A stretch of 64,000 nucleotides of DNA from Candidatus Flexifilum breve (lineage in GTDB: Bacteria > Chloroflexota > Anaerolineae > Aggregatilineales > Phototrophicaceae): the NCBI GenBank assembly GCA_016717205.1, contig JADKGC010000011.1:1-64000 (forward strand), given 5' to 3'. The notes under the pieces were generated by a model, which saw only the letters and a list, made by a program, of their open reading frames with translations, was not told where the DNA came from and ran no database searches. Position numbers and translations under genes: made by a program. This document shows positions 1-8,350 of this stretch, piece after piece (position 1 is the first letter of the stretch; each line of letters opens with the position of its first letter).

Positions 1-30
1 TGCGGGCGCTGTCTGAAGTGCACTATAAAA

Positions 31-122
31 GTAATGAGTAATGAGTGACGAGTCGAAGCACAAGTTTGTGCCGAACTGATTCTGTCGCTCTTTCTCGTAA
101 CTCGTAACTCATTACTCGTCAC
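31..122. repeat. Intergenic inverted repeat upstream of galK
   Basis: The 11-mer GAGTAATGAGT at 36-46 returns in inverted form at 107-117, and GTGACGAG at 45-52 returns inverted at 115-122. Each arm also holds internal direct repeats of TAATGAGT or CTCGTAA type. It ends about 15 nt before the galK start and leaves that gene's ribosome binding site (GAAGGAG) intact. It looks like a short non-coding interspersed repeat rather than a regulator site. Confidence 0.6.
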
Positions 123-137
123 AGAAGGAGTTTTCTG

Positions 138-1292
138 ATGTCTTTACGTGAACAAGTTATCACCGAATTTCAGCGCCGTTTTGGCGAAGCGCCGACCACC
201 GTCGCGCGCGCGCCGGGCCGCGTCAATCTGATCGGCGAGCACACCGACTACAACGACGGCTTCGTCATGCCGATGGCGATCAACCGCGCGGTGTGGATCG
301 CGCTGCGCCCGCGCCTCGATCCGTACGTGGTGGTCTACTCATGCGACATGGATGAGGTCGCCGAATTCTCCGTGCTGGAGATGGTCAAAGGCCGCCACAG
401 CCAGTGGGCGGAGTACATCAAGGGTGTGGCGTGGTCGATGCAGGAAGCGGGCCTGACGCTTAAAGGCTGGGACGGCGTGATCGCGGGCGATGTCCCCATC
501 GGCGCAGGCTTGTCCTCGTCGGCGGCGGTCGAAATGGCCGCGGCGCGCGCCTTCGGCCACACCTCCGGCATTGCGTGGCAGCCCGTTGAAGCGGCCAAGA
601 TGGGGCAAAAGACTGAAAACGAGTGGATCGGCGTCAATTCCGGCATTATGGATCAGACGATTTCGGCGGGCGGCGTGGAAGACAACGCGCTGCTCATCGA
701 CTGCCGTTGGTTGACGCTCACGCCCGTGCCGCTGCCGCCGGAAACCGCCGTCGTGATTATGGATACGATGACGCGCCGCGAACTGATCGGCTCGGAATAC
801 AACGTGCGCCGTGAACAGTGCGAGACGGCGGCCAAGTTCTTCAATGTGCCCGCCCTGCGTGATGTTAACCCGGCGCAGATCGAAGCGGTCAAGGATCTGC
901 TCGAAGATGTGGTCTACCGCCGCGCCAAGCACGTCGTGACCGAAAACGCGCGCACGTTGGAAGCAGCAGACGTCATGCGGGCGGGTGATGCGGTCCAGCT
1001 CGGCCTGCTGATGAACGCCAGCCATGCCAGCCTGCGTGACGACTTCGAAGTGACCAACAACGCGCTCAATGTGATCGTGGAGATTGCGCAGGCGCAGCCC
1101 GCGTGCTACGGCGCGCGGATGACCGGCGGTGGCTTTGGCGGGTGCGCGGTCGCGCTCGTCAAGTTGAGCGAAGCGGAAGCCTTTGCCAGCGCCGTGACGG
1201 CGGAATATGAGAAGCGCCAGTCGCGCACGCCCGCGATCTACGTCTCGACGGCCACCGACGGCGCGTCGATTAGTCCAGAGGTGAGCGCATGA
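138..1292 (+). CDS. galK: Galactokinase
   Basis: Galactokinase of the GHMP kinase family, phosphorylating galactose to galactose-1-phosphate in the cytoplasm (Leloir pathway). The sequence shows the galactokinase signature GRVNLIGEHTDYNDG near residue 27, the GHMP ATP-binding loop GAGLSSSAAVE near residue 121 and the C-terminal glycine motif TGGGFGG. At 384 residues it has the usual family length. The ATG at 138 follows a GAAGGAG ribosome binding site. Its stop overlaps the start of the next gene (ATGA), so the two are translationally coupled. With the downstream amylase and beta-galactosidase it suggests use of galactosides and maltodextrins. Identification is secure. Confidence 0.97.
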   Translation: MSLREQVITEFQRRFGEAPTTVARAPGRVNLIGEHTDYNDGFVMPMAINRAVWIALRPRLDPYVVVYSCDMDEVAEFSVLEMVKGRHSQWAEYIKGVAWSMQEAGLTLKGWDGVIAGDVPIGAGLSSSAAVEMAAARAFGHTSGIAWQPVEAAKMGQKTENEWIGVNSGIMDQTISAGGVEDNALLIDCRWLTLTPVPLPPETAVVIMDTMTRRELIGSEYNVRREQCETAAKFFNVPALRDVNPAQIEAVKDLLEDVVYRRAKHVVTENARTLEAADVMRAGDAVQLGLLMNASHASLRDDFEVTNNALNVIVEIAQAQPACYGARMTGGGFGGCAVALVKLSEAEAFASAVTAEYEKRQSRTPAIYVSTATDGASISPEVSA

Positions 1293-3076
1293 ATCCGAGC
1301 TATCAGGCAGCGCGTAAACTGCGTCCGGAAGGGGCGTTCCATCTGCCGCCCACGGCGCAGCCGCTCGGCGCAAGCGTCGATCTGATCCTCGAAGACTCGG
1401 AATATCAGCCGGAAGTCTATTTGACGGACACGCGGCGGGAACTCTCATGGCATCTGCTGCTGGATGCGACGGAGACGCCAGGGACGTGGCGCGCGCAGAT
1501 CAAGCTGCCGAGTGAGCCGACGATTGTCACCTATATGTTTCAGTTCCACGCGCCCGAGCCGACGCCACCCCTGCTGGAAATCCGCCAGATCGAAGGGCGC
1601 AACACGGCGATCTACGGCGAATGGACGCAGCTCCCGTTCAAAATCGCGGTCTATGACCCGCTCGCCATGCCCGCCGATTGGACGCAGGGCATGGTCATTT
1701 ACCAGATTTTCCCGGATCGCTTTGCCAACGGCGACCCGTCGACCGATCACCTGATGAAAGGCGTGTACGGGCACGAGCCGCATTTTCACCAGTGGGGCGA
1801 CCGCCCGGAGCATCCGCCGCTCGGACGCGATTTCTACGGCGGCGACCTGCGCGGTGTGATCCAGAAGCTCGACTACATCGCTGAATTGGGCATCGACACG
1901 ATCTACTTCACGCCGATCTTCGACGCACCCACCAATCACCGCTACGATGCCATCGACTACTTCAAGATCGACCCGATGCTCGGCACGCTGGACGACTTCC
2001 GCGAACTGCTCAGCGAGGCGCACGGGCGCGACCTCAAAATCGTGCTCGACGCGGTGTTCAATCACTGCTCGTCGGACAGCCTGTACTTTGACATCACCGA
2101 CAAGTTCGGTGGCGGCGCGTATGCCTCGAAGCAGTCGCCCTACTACCGTTGGTTCGACTTTGAAGAGCATCCGACCAAGTACCGCGGTTGGATCGGCCTC
2201 GGCTTCATGCCGGAATTTGTCGAATGCCCGGAAGTCGAAGAGTTCTTCTGCGGCAAAGACGGCGTGACCGCCTACTGGCTGCGTGAAGGCATCGACGGCT
2301 GGCGCTGCGATGTGGCCTTCGACAACAGCGACGAGTTCTGGCGGCGCTTCCGCAAGCGCGTGGAGCAGACGCGCCCCGGCGCGTACACCGTCTCTGAGCT
2401 GTGGCTGGATTCGACGCATTATCTGCTCGGCGACACGTTCAACGCGACCATGAACTATCGCTTCACCTGGGCGGCGCGCGGCTTCCTCGCGGAAGACATG
2501 CTCACGCCTTCGGAAGTCGATGATCGCCTCGCTGTGCTGCGCCGCGACACGCCGCCGCCCGCGCTCAAAGCGCAGATGAATCAGGTCGATTCGCACGACA
2601 GCAACCGGATTCTGACGGTGGCGGGCGGGGATGTGCGCCGCGTCAAGCAGGTGCTGGCCTTCCAGTTGAGCTATCCCGGCGCGCCGATGATCTACTACGG
2701 GGGCGAGACGGGTCTGGAAGGCGATTACGCGGAAGATGGCCGACGCTGCATGCCGTGGGATAACCTCAACCACGAATTGATCGGCGACTTTAAGCACGCG
2801 ATTCACACGCGGCGGGATCTTGCGCCGCTGCGCTATGGCGACTTTGAAGCGCTGGTGATCGACGATGCGCAGCGCGTGTACGCCTTCGCCCGCACCTATC
2901 AAGGCGAGACGGTCTACTGCGCGTTCAACGCCAGCGACGCGGCGGCGACCGTCGCGCTCACGGTCGGCGGCGGCGCGTGGACGGATGTGCTCAACGGCAC
3001 GCCCGCCACGGTCAGCGGCGATCAGCTCACCGCGCAGATCGCGCCGCGCTCATGCGCGTGGTTTGTCAAAGCGTAA
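1289..3076 (+). CDS. GH13 alpha-amylase family enzyme (neopullulanase/cyclomaltodextrinase type)
   Basis: Glycoside hydrolase of family 13 acting on alpha-glucans. An N-terminal beta-rich domain of about 130 residues resembles the starch-binding N domain of neopullulanases and maltogenic amylases. The four GH13 motifs follow: DAVFNHC, then GWRCDVAFD with the nucleophile Asp near residue 340, SELWLD with the acid/base Glu near 369, and VDSHD near 434. No signal peptide is seen, so it is likely cytoplasmic and works on imported maltodextrins or cyclodextrins. Its start overlaps the galK stop by 4 nt. The 595-residue length fits this subfamily. Exact substrate cannot be decided from sequence alone. 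Confidence 0.92.
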   Translation: MNPSYQAARKLRPEGAFHLPPTAQPLGASVDLILEDSEYQPEVYLTDTRRELSWHLLLDATETPGTWRAQIKLPSEPTIVTYMFQFHAPEPTPPLLEIRQIEGRNTAIYGEWTQLPFKIAVYDPLAMPADWTQGMVIYQIFPDRFANGDPSTDHLMKGVYGHEPHFHQWGDRPEHPPLGRDFYGGDLRGVIQKLDYIAELGIDTIYFTPIFDAPTNHRYDAIDYFKIDPMLGTLDDFRELLSEAHGRDLKIVLDAVFNHCSSDSLYFDITDKFGGGAYASKQSPYYRWFDFEEHPTKYRGWIGLGFMPEFVECPEVEEFFCGKDGVTAYWLREGIDGWRCDVAFDNSDEFWRRFRKRVEQTRPGAYTVSELWLDSTHYLLGDTFNATMNYRFTWAARGFLAEDMLTPSEVDDRLAVLRRDTPPPALKAQMNQVDSHDSNRILTVAGGDVRRVKQVLAFQLSYPGAPMIYYGGETGLEGDYAEDGRRCMPWDNLNHELIGDFKHAIHTRRDLAPLRYGDFEALVIDDAQRVYAFARTYQGETVYCAFNASDAAATVALTVGGGAWTDVLNGTPATVSGDQLTAQIAPRSCAWFVKA

Positions 3077-3084
3077 AACACATC

Positions 3085-3356
3085 AACCACAGAGAACACG
3101 GAGGAGTTATCTCAAAACAGCGTGCTCTCGATTGGCTCTGTGGAATGTTTGTAGGGACAAGGCATGGGGTTTCCGACCCCACCCCCGGCCCCTCCCCGAA
3201 TTCAGGGAGGGGAGCAAACACTGCACGCAACACCTTCCCTCTCCCCGCTTGCGTGGGAGAGGGGCTGGGGGTGAGGGTTTTCAAACACCGGTATGCCTTG
3301 TCGCTACGACAGCATTGAGTATTGATTTCTCTGTGTTCTCTGTGTTCTCTGTGGTT
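3085..3356. repeat. Nested composite intergenic repeat
   Basis: The gap between the GH13 and GH2 genes is filled by nested inverted repeats. The outer arms are AACCACAGAGAACAC (3085-3099) and its reverse complement (3342-3356). The inner arms are GTAGGGACAAGGCATG (3151-3166) and an imperfect inverse (3292-3307). Between these lie two G/C palindromes of CCCCTCCCCGAATTC and CCCTCTCCCC type. Related modules recur near 5.6-5.95, 13.0-13.4 and 55.3 kb. No open frame of note. Confidence 0.75.
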
Positions 3357-3390
3357 CAATCATCTTTTCATAGGATAAAAGGCGTTTTCC

Positions 3391-5589
3391 ATGCGAACGA
3401 TACTCCCGTTTAACGATCAATGGCTGTTCGCGCCCGAACCGCTCGACGCGCGCACGCCTGACGACCGCTTTAAGACCGTGACGCTGCCACACACGACGGT
3501 CGAACTACCGCACCGCAACTTTGATCCGTCCGAGTACGGCTTCATTTCGACCTACCGCAAGCGCTTCACCATGCCGGAACCCGCCAAAGGCCGCCGCGTG
3601 TTCATCGAGTTTGACGCCGCGATGATCGCCGCGACCGTCTCGATCAACGGCGTGCAGGTGGGCATCAACGAGGGCGGCTACACGCCGTTCAGCTTCGACC
3701 TGACCGAGCACCTGCGCGGCGGCGAAAACCTGCTGCAAGTCGAACTCGATTCGAGCGAACGCGCCGATATTCCGCCGTTCGGCTACGTGGTCGACTATCT
3801 GACGTTTAGCGGCATCTACCGCGATGTGCGGCTCGTCATCGTCGATAACGTGCATGTGGAAAACGTTTTCACGCGCACCAGTGACGTGCTGACCGCGCCG
3901 AAGCTGAGCGCAGACGTGCGCTTGCGCAACGCCAACCGCTTCGATCGCGCCGTGAGCATCCGCGCGACGCTGCATCCCTATTTGCAGCGCGGCAGCGCCA
4001 ACGCTGTCACGCAGGAAGTGACCGCGCTCGTCCCGCCGGACGGCACGCTGACGACGACACTTCACTTCGACAACCTGTCCGGCATTCACCTGTGGTCGCT
4101 GGATGATCCCAAGCTGTACACGCTGGAAATCGAAGTCACCGCCGACTCCGGCCTGATCGACACGTACACCACACGCTTCGGCTTCCGCGAGGCGATCTTC
4201 AAGGATGATGGCTTCTATCTGAATGGCAGCAAGATCAAGCTGATCGGCCTGAACCGCCACCAGATGTACCCGTACATCGGCGCGGCGGCTCCGCAGCGCT
4301 TGCAATGCCGCGACGCCGAAATCCTCAAGTACGACCTCGGCGTGAACATCGTGCGTACGTCGCACTACCCGCAGTCGCCGCACTTCATCGACGCGTGCGA
4401 TCAGCTCGGTTTGCTGGTGCTGGAAGAAATCCCCGGTTGGCAGTTCATCGGCGACGAGGACTGGAAAGGCATCGTGCTGCGCGACGTGGAAGCGATGATC
4501 ATGCGCGACCGCAATCACCCGTCGATTGTGCTGTGGGGCGTGCGCATCAACGAATCATGGGACGATGAAGCGCTCTACACGGCGACCAACGCCCTCGCGC
4601 ACAAGCTCGACCCGACGCGGCAGACGGGCGGCATCCGCTACTTCCTGACCAGCCAGTTCCTCGAAGACGTGTTCACCTACAACGACTTCTCGAATACCGT
4701 GGTCGAACCCTCGCACACGCCGCACCTCGTCACCGAGCACAACGGGCACATGTTCTCGACTAAAACGTTCGACAACGAAGAGCGGCAGGTCGAACATGCG
4801 CTGCGGCATCTGCGCGTGCAGGATAAGCAGTTCGGCATGCCCAACGTCACGGGTGCGATTGGCTGGTGCGCGTTCGACTACAACACGCACAAGGAGTTCG
4901 GCTCCGGCGACCGCATGTGCTATCACGGCGTGATGGATATCTTCCGCCTGCCCAAATTCGCCGCTTACGTCTACGAAAGCCAGATCGACCCGAAGGTCCG
5001 TCCGCTCGTGCGCGCCGCGACTTTCTGGACCCCCGGTGACCGTGCTGCCAATGGTAACGATCCGCTGGTGGTGTTCTCGAACTGCGAAGAACTGGAAGTC
5101 TATCTCGGCGACAAGCTGTATGGTCGCTTCCAGCCCGACCGCGAGACCTACCCGAGCATCCCGCATGCGCCGTTCGTGGTCAAGGGGCTGGCGCACAACA
5201 TGACCCATTGGGGCGAGAACTATTTTGACCTGCACCTCGTCGGCTTGATCGACGGGAAACCCGCTGCTGAACAGTGGATCGAGGCGAACAGCCTGCCGGT
5301 GCAGTTGGTGTTGGAAGCGGATGATACGGAGTTAGATGCGGATGGCGCGGATATGACGCGGTTGGTTTTCAAGGTGACGGACAAGTACGGTAATCGTCTG
5401 CCTTACGCCATTATGCCGATCAACTTCACACTGGAAGGCGCGGGCAATCTCGTGGGCGAGAATCCGTTCCCGCTGGTGGGTGGGCAGGGCGCCATGTATG
5501 TCCGCGCGCACACCAGCCCCGGCACGATCACGGTGACAGCGAGCACGCCGCGTCTACCGAGCGCGACTGTGACCATCGTCACGCGGTAG
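3391..5589 (+). CDS. GH2 beta-galactosidase
   Basis: Family 2 glycoside hydrolase, most likely a beta-galactosidase. The N-terminal jelly-roll sugar-binding domain (about 1-160) and immunoglobulin-like domain (160-260) lead into the TIM barrel. The acid/base Glu sits in WGVRINES near residue 388 and the probable nucleophile Glu in TEHNGHMF near residue 449, a form typical of short GH2 beta-galactosidases. The C-terminal 130 residues look like Ig/Big-type beta domains. No signal peptide, so probably cytoplasmic. Together with galK just upstream it would release and phosphorylate galactose. Substrate could also be another beta-galactoside. Confidence 0.9.
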   Translation: MRTILPFNDQWLFAPEPLDARTPDDRFKTVTLPHTTVELPHRNFDPSEYGFISTYRKRFTMPEPAKGRRVFIEFDAAMIAATVSINGVQVGINEGGYTPFSFDLTEHLRGGENLLQVELDSSERADIPPFGYVVDYLTFSGIYRDVRLVIVDNVHVENVFTRTSDVLTAPKLSADVRLRNANRFDRAVSIRATLHPYLQRGSANAVTQEVTALVPPDGTLTTTLHFDNLSGIHLWSLDDPKLYTLEIEVTADSGLIDTYTTRFGFREAIFKDDGFYLNGSKIKLIGLNRHQMYPYIGAAAPQRLQCRDAEILKYDLGVNIVRTSHYPQSPHFIDACDQLGLLVLEEIPGWQFIGDEDWKGIVLRDVEAMIMRDRNHPSIVLWGVRINESWDDEALYTATNALAHKLDPTRQTGGIRYFLTSQFLEDVFTYNDFSNTVVEPSHTPHLVTEHNGHMFSTKTFDNEERQVEHALRHLRVQDKQFGMPNVTGAIGWCAFDYNTHKEFGSGDRMCYHGVMDIFRLPKFAAYVYESQIDPKVRPLVRAATFWTPGDRAANGNDPLVVFSNCEELEVYLGDKLYGRFQPDRETYPSIPHAPFVVKGLAHNMTHWGENYFDLHLVGLIDGKPAAEQWIEANSLPVQLVLEADDTELDADGADMTRLVFKVTDKYGNRLPYAIMPINFTLEGAGNLVGENPFPLVGGQGAMYVRAHTSPGTITVTASTPRLPSATVTIVTR

Positions 5590-5595
5590 CGAATA

Positions 5596-5960
5596 TACCC
5601 CTCATCCCCAACCCCTCTCTCACACAAACGGGGAGAGGGGTTGGGGGTGAGTTTGCTGGCTCCCCTCCCCCCGAATTCGGGGAGAAGACGGGGGTGGGGT
5701 CGGAAACGGCGGACGCGATGTAGAAGGTCTCCGCCCAATAAGGACTTTATCGTAGGGACGAGGCATGCCTCGTCCTTATTTTTGGAGCTGGGAAGAGAGG
5801 ACAAGGCATGCCTTGTCCCTACAAAAGCACCGCTTGTAGAGGTATTTCTGAGCATGATAGACACCCTCTGTATCGCGTCCCTACGGAAACCAACTTGGCT
5901 TGGCGGAGGATGTTTGCTCCCCCTGAATTCGGGGAGGGGCGGGGGGGTGGGGTCGTTTTC
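5596..5960. repeat. Cluster of intergenic palindromic repeats
   Basis: About 370 bp without a gene. It holds a CCCCAACCCCTCTC/GAGAGGGGTTGGGG inverted pair (near 5607-5650), a CCCCGAATTCGGGG palindrome (near 5673), a perfect GGACGAGGCATGCCTCGTCC palindrome (near 5757-5776), a diverged GGACAAGGCATGCCTTGTCC copy (near 5800-5819), and another CCCCTGAATTCGGGG block near 5920. The stretch ACGGCGGAC..ATGTAGAAGG near 5708-5730 is repeated almost identically at 13068-13090, so this is one repeat family. Confidence 0.75.
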
Positions 5961-5963
5961 CCC

Positions 5964-6392
5964 TTAGCGCACTGCCCGCTTGACCAATTCAGTGATCTTG
6001 GCCGCTTCGGCGTCCGTCAGCGCTTTGAGCGCGAACGAGGTCGGCCACATGTTCCCGTCGTCCAGGTTCGCAACATCGTTGAAACCAAAAGTCGCGTAGC
6101 GCGCGCCGAACTTCTGCGCCGTCTGGAAGAAGCACAGCACTTTGCCATCCTTGGCATAGGCGGGCATCCCGTACCACGTTTTCGGCATGAGTTCGGGCGC
6201 GACAGCTTTGACGATCTCGTGGATGCGCGTCGCCATGCCCCGATCCGGTTCCTCCATCTCGGCGATCTTCGCCAGTAGATCATTTTCCCCGGCTTGCCGA
6301 TCCTGATTCGCGCGAGCTTCCGCCTTCATCTCCTTCGCGCGTTCCTTCATGGCCGCCTTTTCTTCGGCGGTAAATCCGTCTGCCTTTTTCAT
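5964..6392 (-). CDS. DUF1801 (YdhG-like) family protein
   Basis: Small protein of 142 residues. The N-terminal third is Lys/Glu/Ala-rich and helical. From about residue 50 it matches the DUF1801 fold, with the recognisable PKTWYGMPAYAKDGKVLCFF core, which is shared with the YdhG/iron-chaperone frataxin-like superfamily. The function of bacterial members is not established. It begins 3 nt after the stop of the VOC gene and is surely co-transcribed with it, downstream of an AraC regulator on the same strand. This arrangement is common for environmental-response cassettes, but no substrate can be inferred. Confidence 0.8.
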   Translation of the reverse strand: MKKADGFTAEEKAAMKERAKEMKAEARANQDRQAGENDLLAKIAEMEEPDRGMATRIHEIVKAVAPELMPKTWYGMPAYAKDGKVLCFFQTAQKFGARYATFGFNDVANLDDGNMWPTSFALKALTDAEAAKITELVKRAVR

Positions 6393-6395
6393 CGT

Positions 6396-6812
6396 TTAGC
6401 TCCTCTTGTCTTGTGAGAGCACCATGACATTGCCGCTGGGGTCTTTGAAGATCGCCTCGATCCGGCCATACGGACGGTCGGCGGGGGGCTGCAGAAATTC
6501 CACGCCTTTCGCCGTGAGCGTCGCATAGGCCGTGTGGCAGTCGTCCGTCTTCCACACGCAGTGACCGAGCTGCCCCGCTGCCACCAGCGGCGTCAGCACC
6601 GCCACATCCGCGTCGCTGAGACCGCCGCCGGTCTTGAGCGCAGTCAGGCCGATTTCCAGCTCAGGTTGATCGGGCGCGCCCACGCTGATCCAGCGAAAGT
6701 TGCCCACGGTGACATCCGCGCGAATTTCAAAGCCGAGCTTTTCGACATAGAAGCGGAGGGCTTCGTTCTGATCTGTGACCCACAGCGTGGTGACCGCCAG
6801 TCGCTTGATCAT
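6396..6812 (-). CDS. VOC family protein (glyoxalase/bleomycin-resistance fold)
   Basis: Single-chain vicinal oxygen chelate protein of 138 residues with two beta-alpha-beta-beta-beta halves. The N-terminal half starts LAVTTLWVTDQNEALRFYV. The C-terminal half ends with the typical IEAIFKDPSGNVMVL, whose context normally supplies a metal-binding Glu. Members include glyoxalases, dioxygenases and antibiotic-binding proteins. This one cannot be assigned further. The ATG at 6812 follows a GGAG ribosome binding site 7 nt away. It is the first gene of a two-gene unit with the DUF1801 protein. Confidence 0.85.
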   Translation of the reverse strand: MIKRLAVTTLWVTDQNEALRFYVEKLGFEIRADVTVGNFRWISVGAPDQPELEIGLTALKTGGGLSDADVAVLTPLVAAGQLGHCVWKTDDCHTAYATLTAKGVEFLQPPADRPYGRIEAIFKDPSGNVMVLSQDKRS

Positions 6813-6888
6813 GGAGTGTCTCCTTCATCAGCAATAGCTAAATGATAAAACATCTGTGCTAAACAGGCTTCTCGAAAATTGCTCTGTT

Positions 6889-7290
6889 TTACGGGTCGAG
6901 CGTGTCCGGAATCTGGTGTTGGACGGCGGCGCACAGGGGGATGTAAGCGGCATGCTGGGTGGGCTGGCGGCTGCGGCGGTAGGCGCTCGGCGACAAGCCC
7001 ACGACGCGGCGAAACAATGTGCAGAACGAGCCGAGACTTTCAAAACCGACTTCCGCGCAAATGTCGGTGATGCTGAGATCCGAACTGCTCAACAGCTCTT
7101 TGGCTTTCGCCATGCGTACCTGAATGAGGTATTGATGCGGCGTCTGCTTGTAGACGCGGCGAAACAGCCGGATCAGATAGAACGGCGAGAGCGCGACTTC
7201 CGAGCTTAAGTGGTCAATCGTGATGGGCGTCGCATAACCCCGATCCAGCAGTCGGCGCGCCTGCCGCGCCTGATGGTGATGATGATGCAC
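6889..7290 (-). CDS. AraC-family HTH regulator (short form)
   Basis: 133-residue protein made almost only of the AraC/XylS DNA-binding module: two helix-turn-helix motifs, the second ending in the family signature around ICAEVGFESLGSFCTLFRR. There is no N-terminal ligand-binding domain, so it resembles the short SoxS/MarA-like class. The best start is GTG at 7290, giving a natural run of five histidines after the initiator. It lies upstream of the VOC/DUF1801 pair on the same strand and probably controls them. The extra C-terminal tail of about 25 residues has no recognised motif. Confidence 0.85.
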   Translation of the reverse strand: MHHHHHQARQARRLLDRGYATPITIDHLSSEVALSPFYLIRLFRRVYKQTPHQYLIQVRMAKAKELLSSSDLSITDICAEVGFESLGSFCTLFRRVVGLSPSAYRRSRQPTQHAAYIPLCAAVQHQIPDTLDP

Positions 7291-7510
7291 CGCAGATCTC
7301 TCACAGGTGTGTATGACAGATGAGATGACTATAGCACACTTCCCGACTCGCGCTGGGCGGTGTCAGCCGTCAGCCCGTCGCATGCCATCCAAATAACGCT
7401 GATACTGAGCTATTCACTAGATGGCGCGTGACAATCTTCATCCCCCGATCATCGATATTTGCGCGACAATCAGACGGATAGAATATTCATTAGAGAGAAG
7501 CGCAATTCTT

Positions 7511-8350
7511 ATGTCAGACACCCAACTCCCCGTCGATATGCTGCCCCCCACCGAAGTTGCCACCAAAGCCGCCGCAATGGGCGTCCGCAAAGCGCACATG
7601 AGCATCACGAGCACGCTCGTCCAGTCCATGATGGCGGGCGGTTTCGTCTCGTCGGGCGCATTGTTCGCCACCATCGCCGTCGCCGGAGCCAGCGGCATGA
7701 TCCCCTATGGCATCACCCGGTTGCTGTTCGGGCTGGTGTTCTGCCTCGGGCTGATTCTCGTCGTGCTGGCGGGCGCGGAACTGTTCACGGGCAATGTGCT
7801 GATCGTGATCGCCTGGGCGAGCCGCAAGGTGAACACCGCCGCGCTGCTCCGCAACTGGACGCTGGTCTATATCGGCAACCTGATTGGGTCGCTGATCACG
7901 GCGGTGATCGTCTATGTGGGACGTGAATACCGCTTCGGCAGCGGCATCATCGGGCAGACGGCGCTGACGATTGCCAACAACAAAGCGCAGCTTGAATTCG
8001 GGCAGGCGCTGGCGCTCGGCATTCTGTGCAATGCGCTGGTGTGTATGGCCATCTGGCTGACGCTCGGCGGGCGTACGACGACCGATAAAATCATGGCGAT
8101 TTTGTTTCCGATCACGGCGTTCGGCGCGGCAGGCTTTGAGCACAGCGTCGCCAACATGTACTTCATCCCGAGCGCCCTGCTGATCAAGACGTTCGATCCG
8201 GAATTCGCCGCCAGCACCGGGCTGAATCTCGATGCGCTCACGCTGACGGGCTTCTTCAACAACATGATCCCGGTGACGATTGGCAACATCATCGGCGGCG
8301 TGGTGATGGTCGGCGCGATCTACTGGTTTGTGTATCTGCGCGAGAAATAA
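7511..8350 (+). CDS. Formate/nitrite transporter (FNT) family channel
   Basis: Integral membrane protein of the FocA/NirC/FNT family, pentameric channels for small monovalent anions such as formate, nitrite or hydrosulfide. About six membrane segments are visible, with the N-terminal SMMAGGFVSSGALFA helix and the central AGAELFTGNVLI motif of the family. The longer frame opens at 7421, but the ATG at 7511 (279 residues) gives the usual length and a normal N terminus. It is convergent with the next gene: its stop codon touches the stop of the kinase with no space between. Which anion is carried cannot be told. Confidence 0.88.
   Translation: MSDTQLPVDMLPPTEVATKAAAMGVRKAHMSITSTLVQSMMAGGFVSSGALFATIAVAGASGMIPYGITRLLFGLVFCLGLILVVLAGAELFTGNVLIVIAWASRKVNTAALLRNWTLVYIGNLIGSLITAVIVYVGREYRFGSGIIGQTALTIANNKAQLEFGQALALGILCNALVCMAIWLTLGGRTTTDKIMAILFPITAFGAAGFEHSVANMYFIPSALLIKTFDPEFAASTGLNLDALTLTGFFNNMIPVTIGNIIGGVVMVGAIYWFVYLREK

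Noticed and set aside
339..2902. Long open frames on the minus strand opposite galK and the GH13 gene (369 and 485 codons)
   Set aside because: They lie antisense to secure genes in GC-rich DNA, are rich in Arg/His/Val and show no family motif; they are typical mirror frames.
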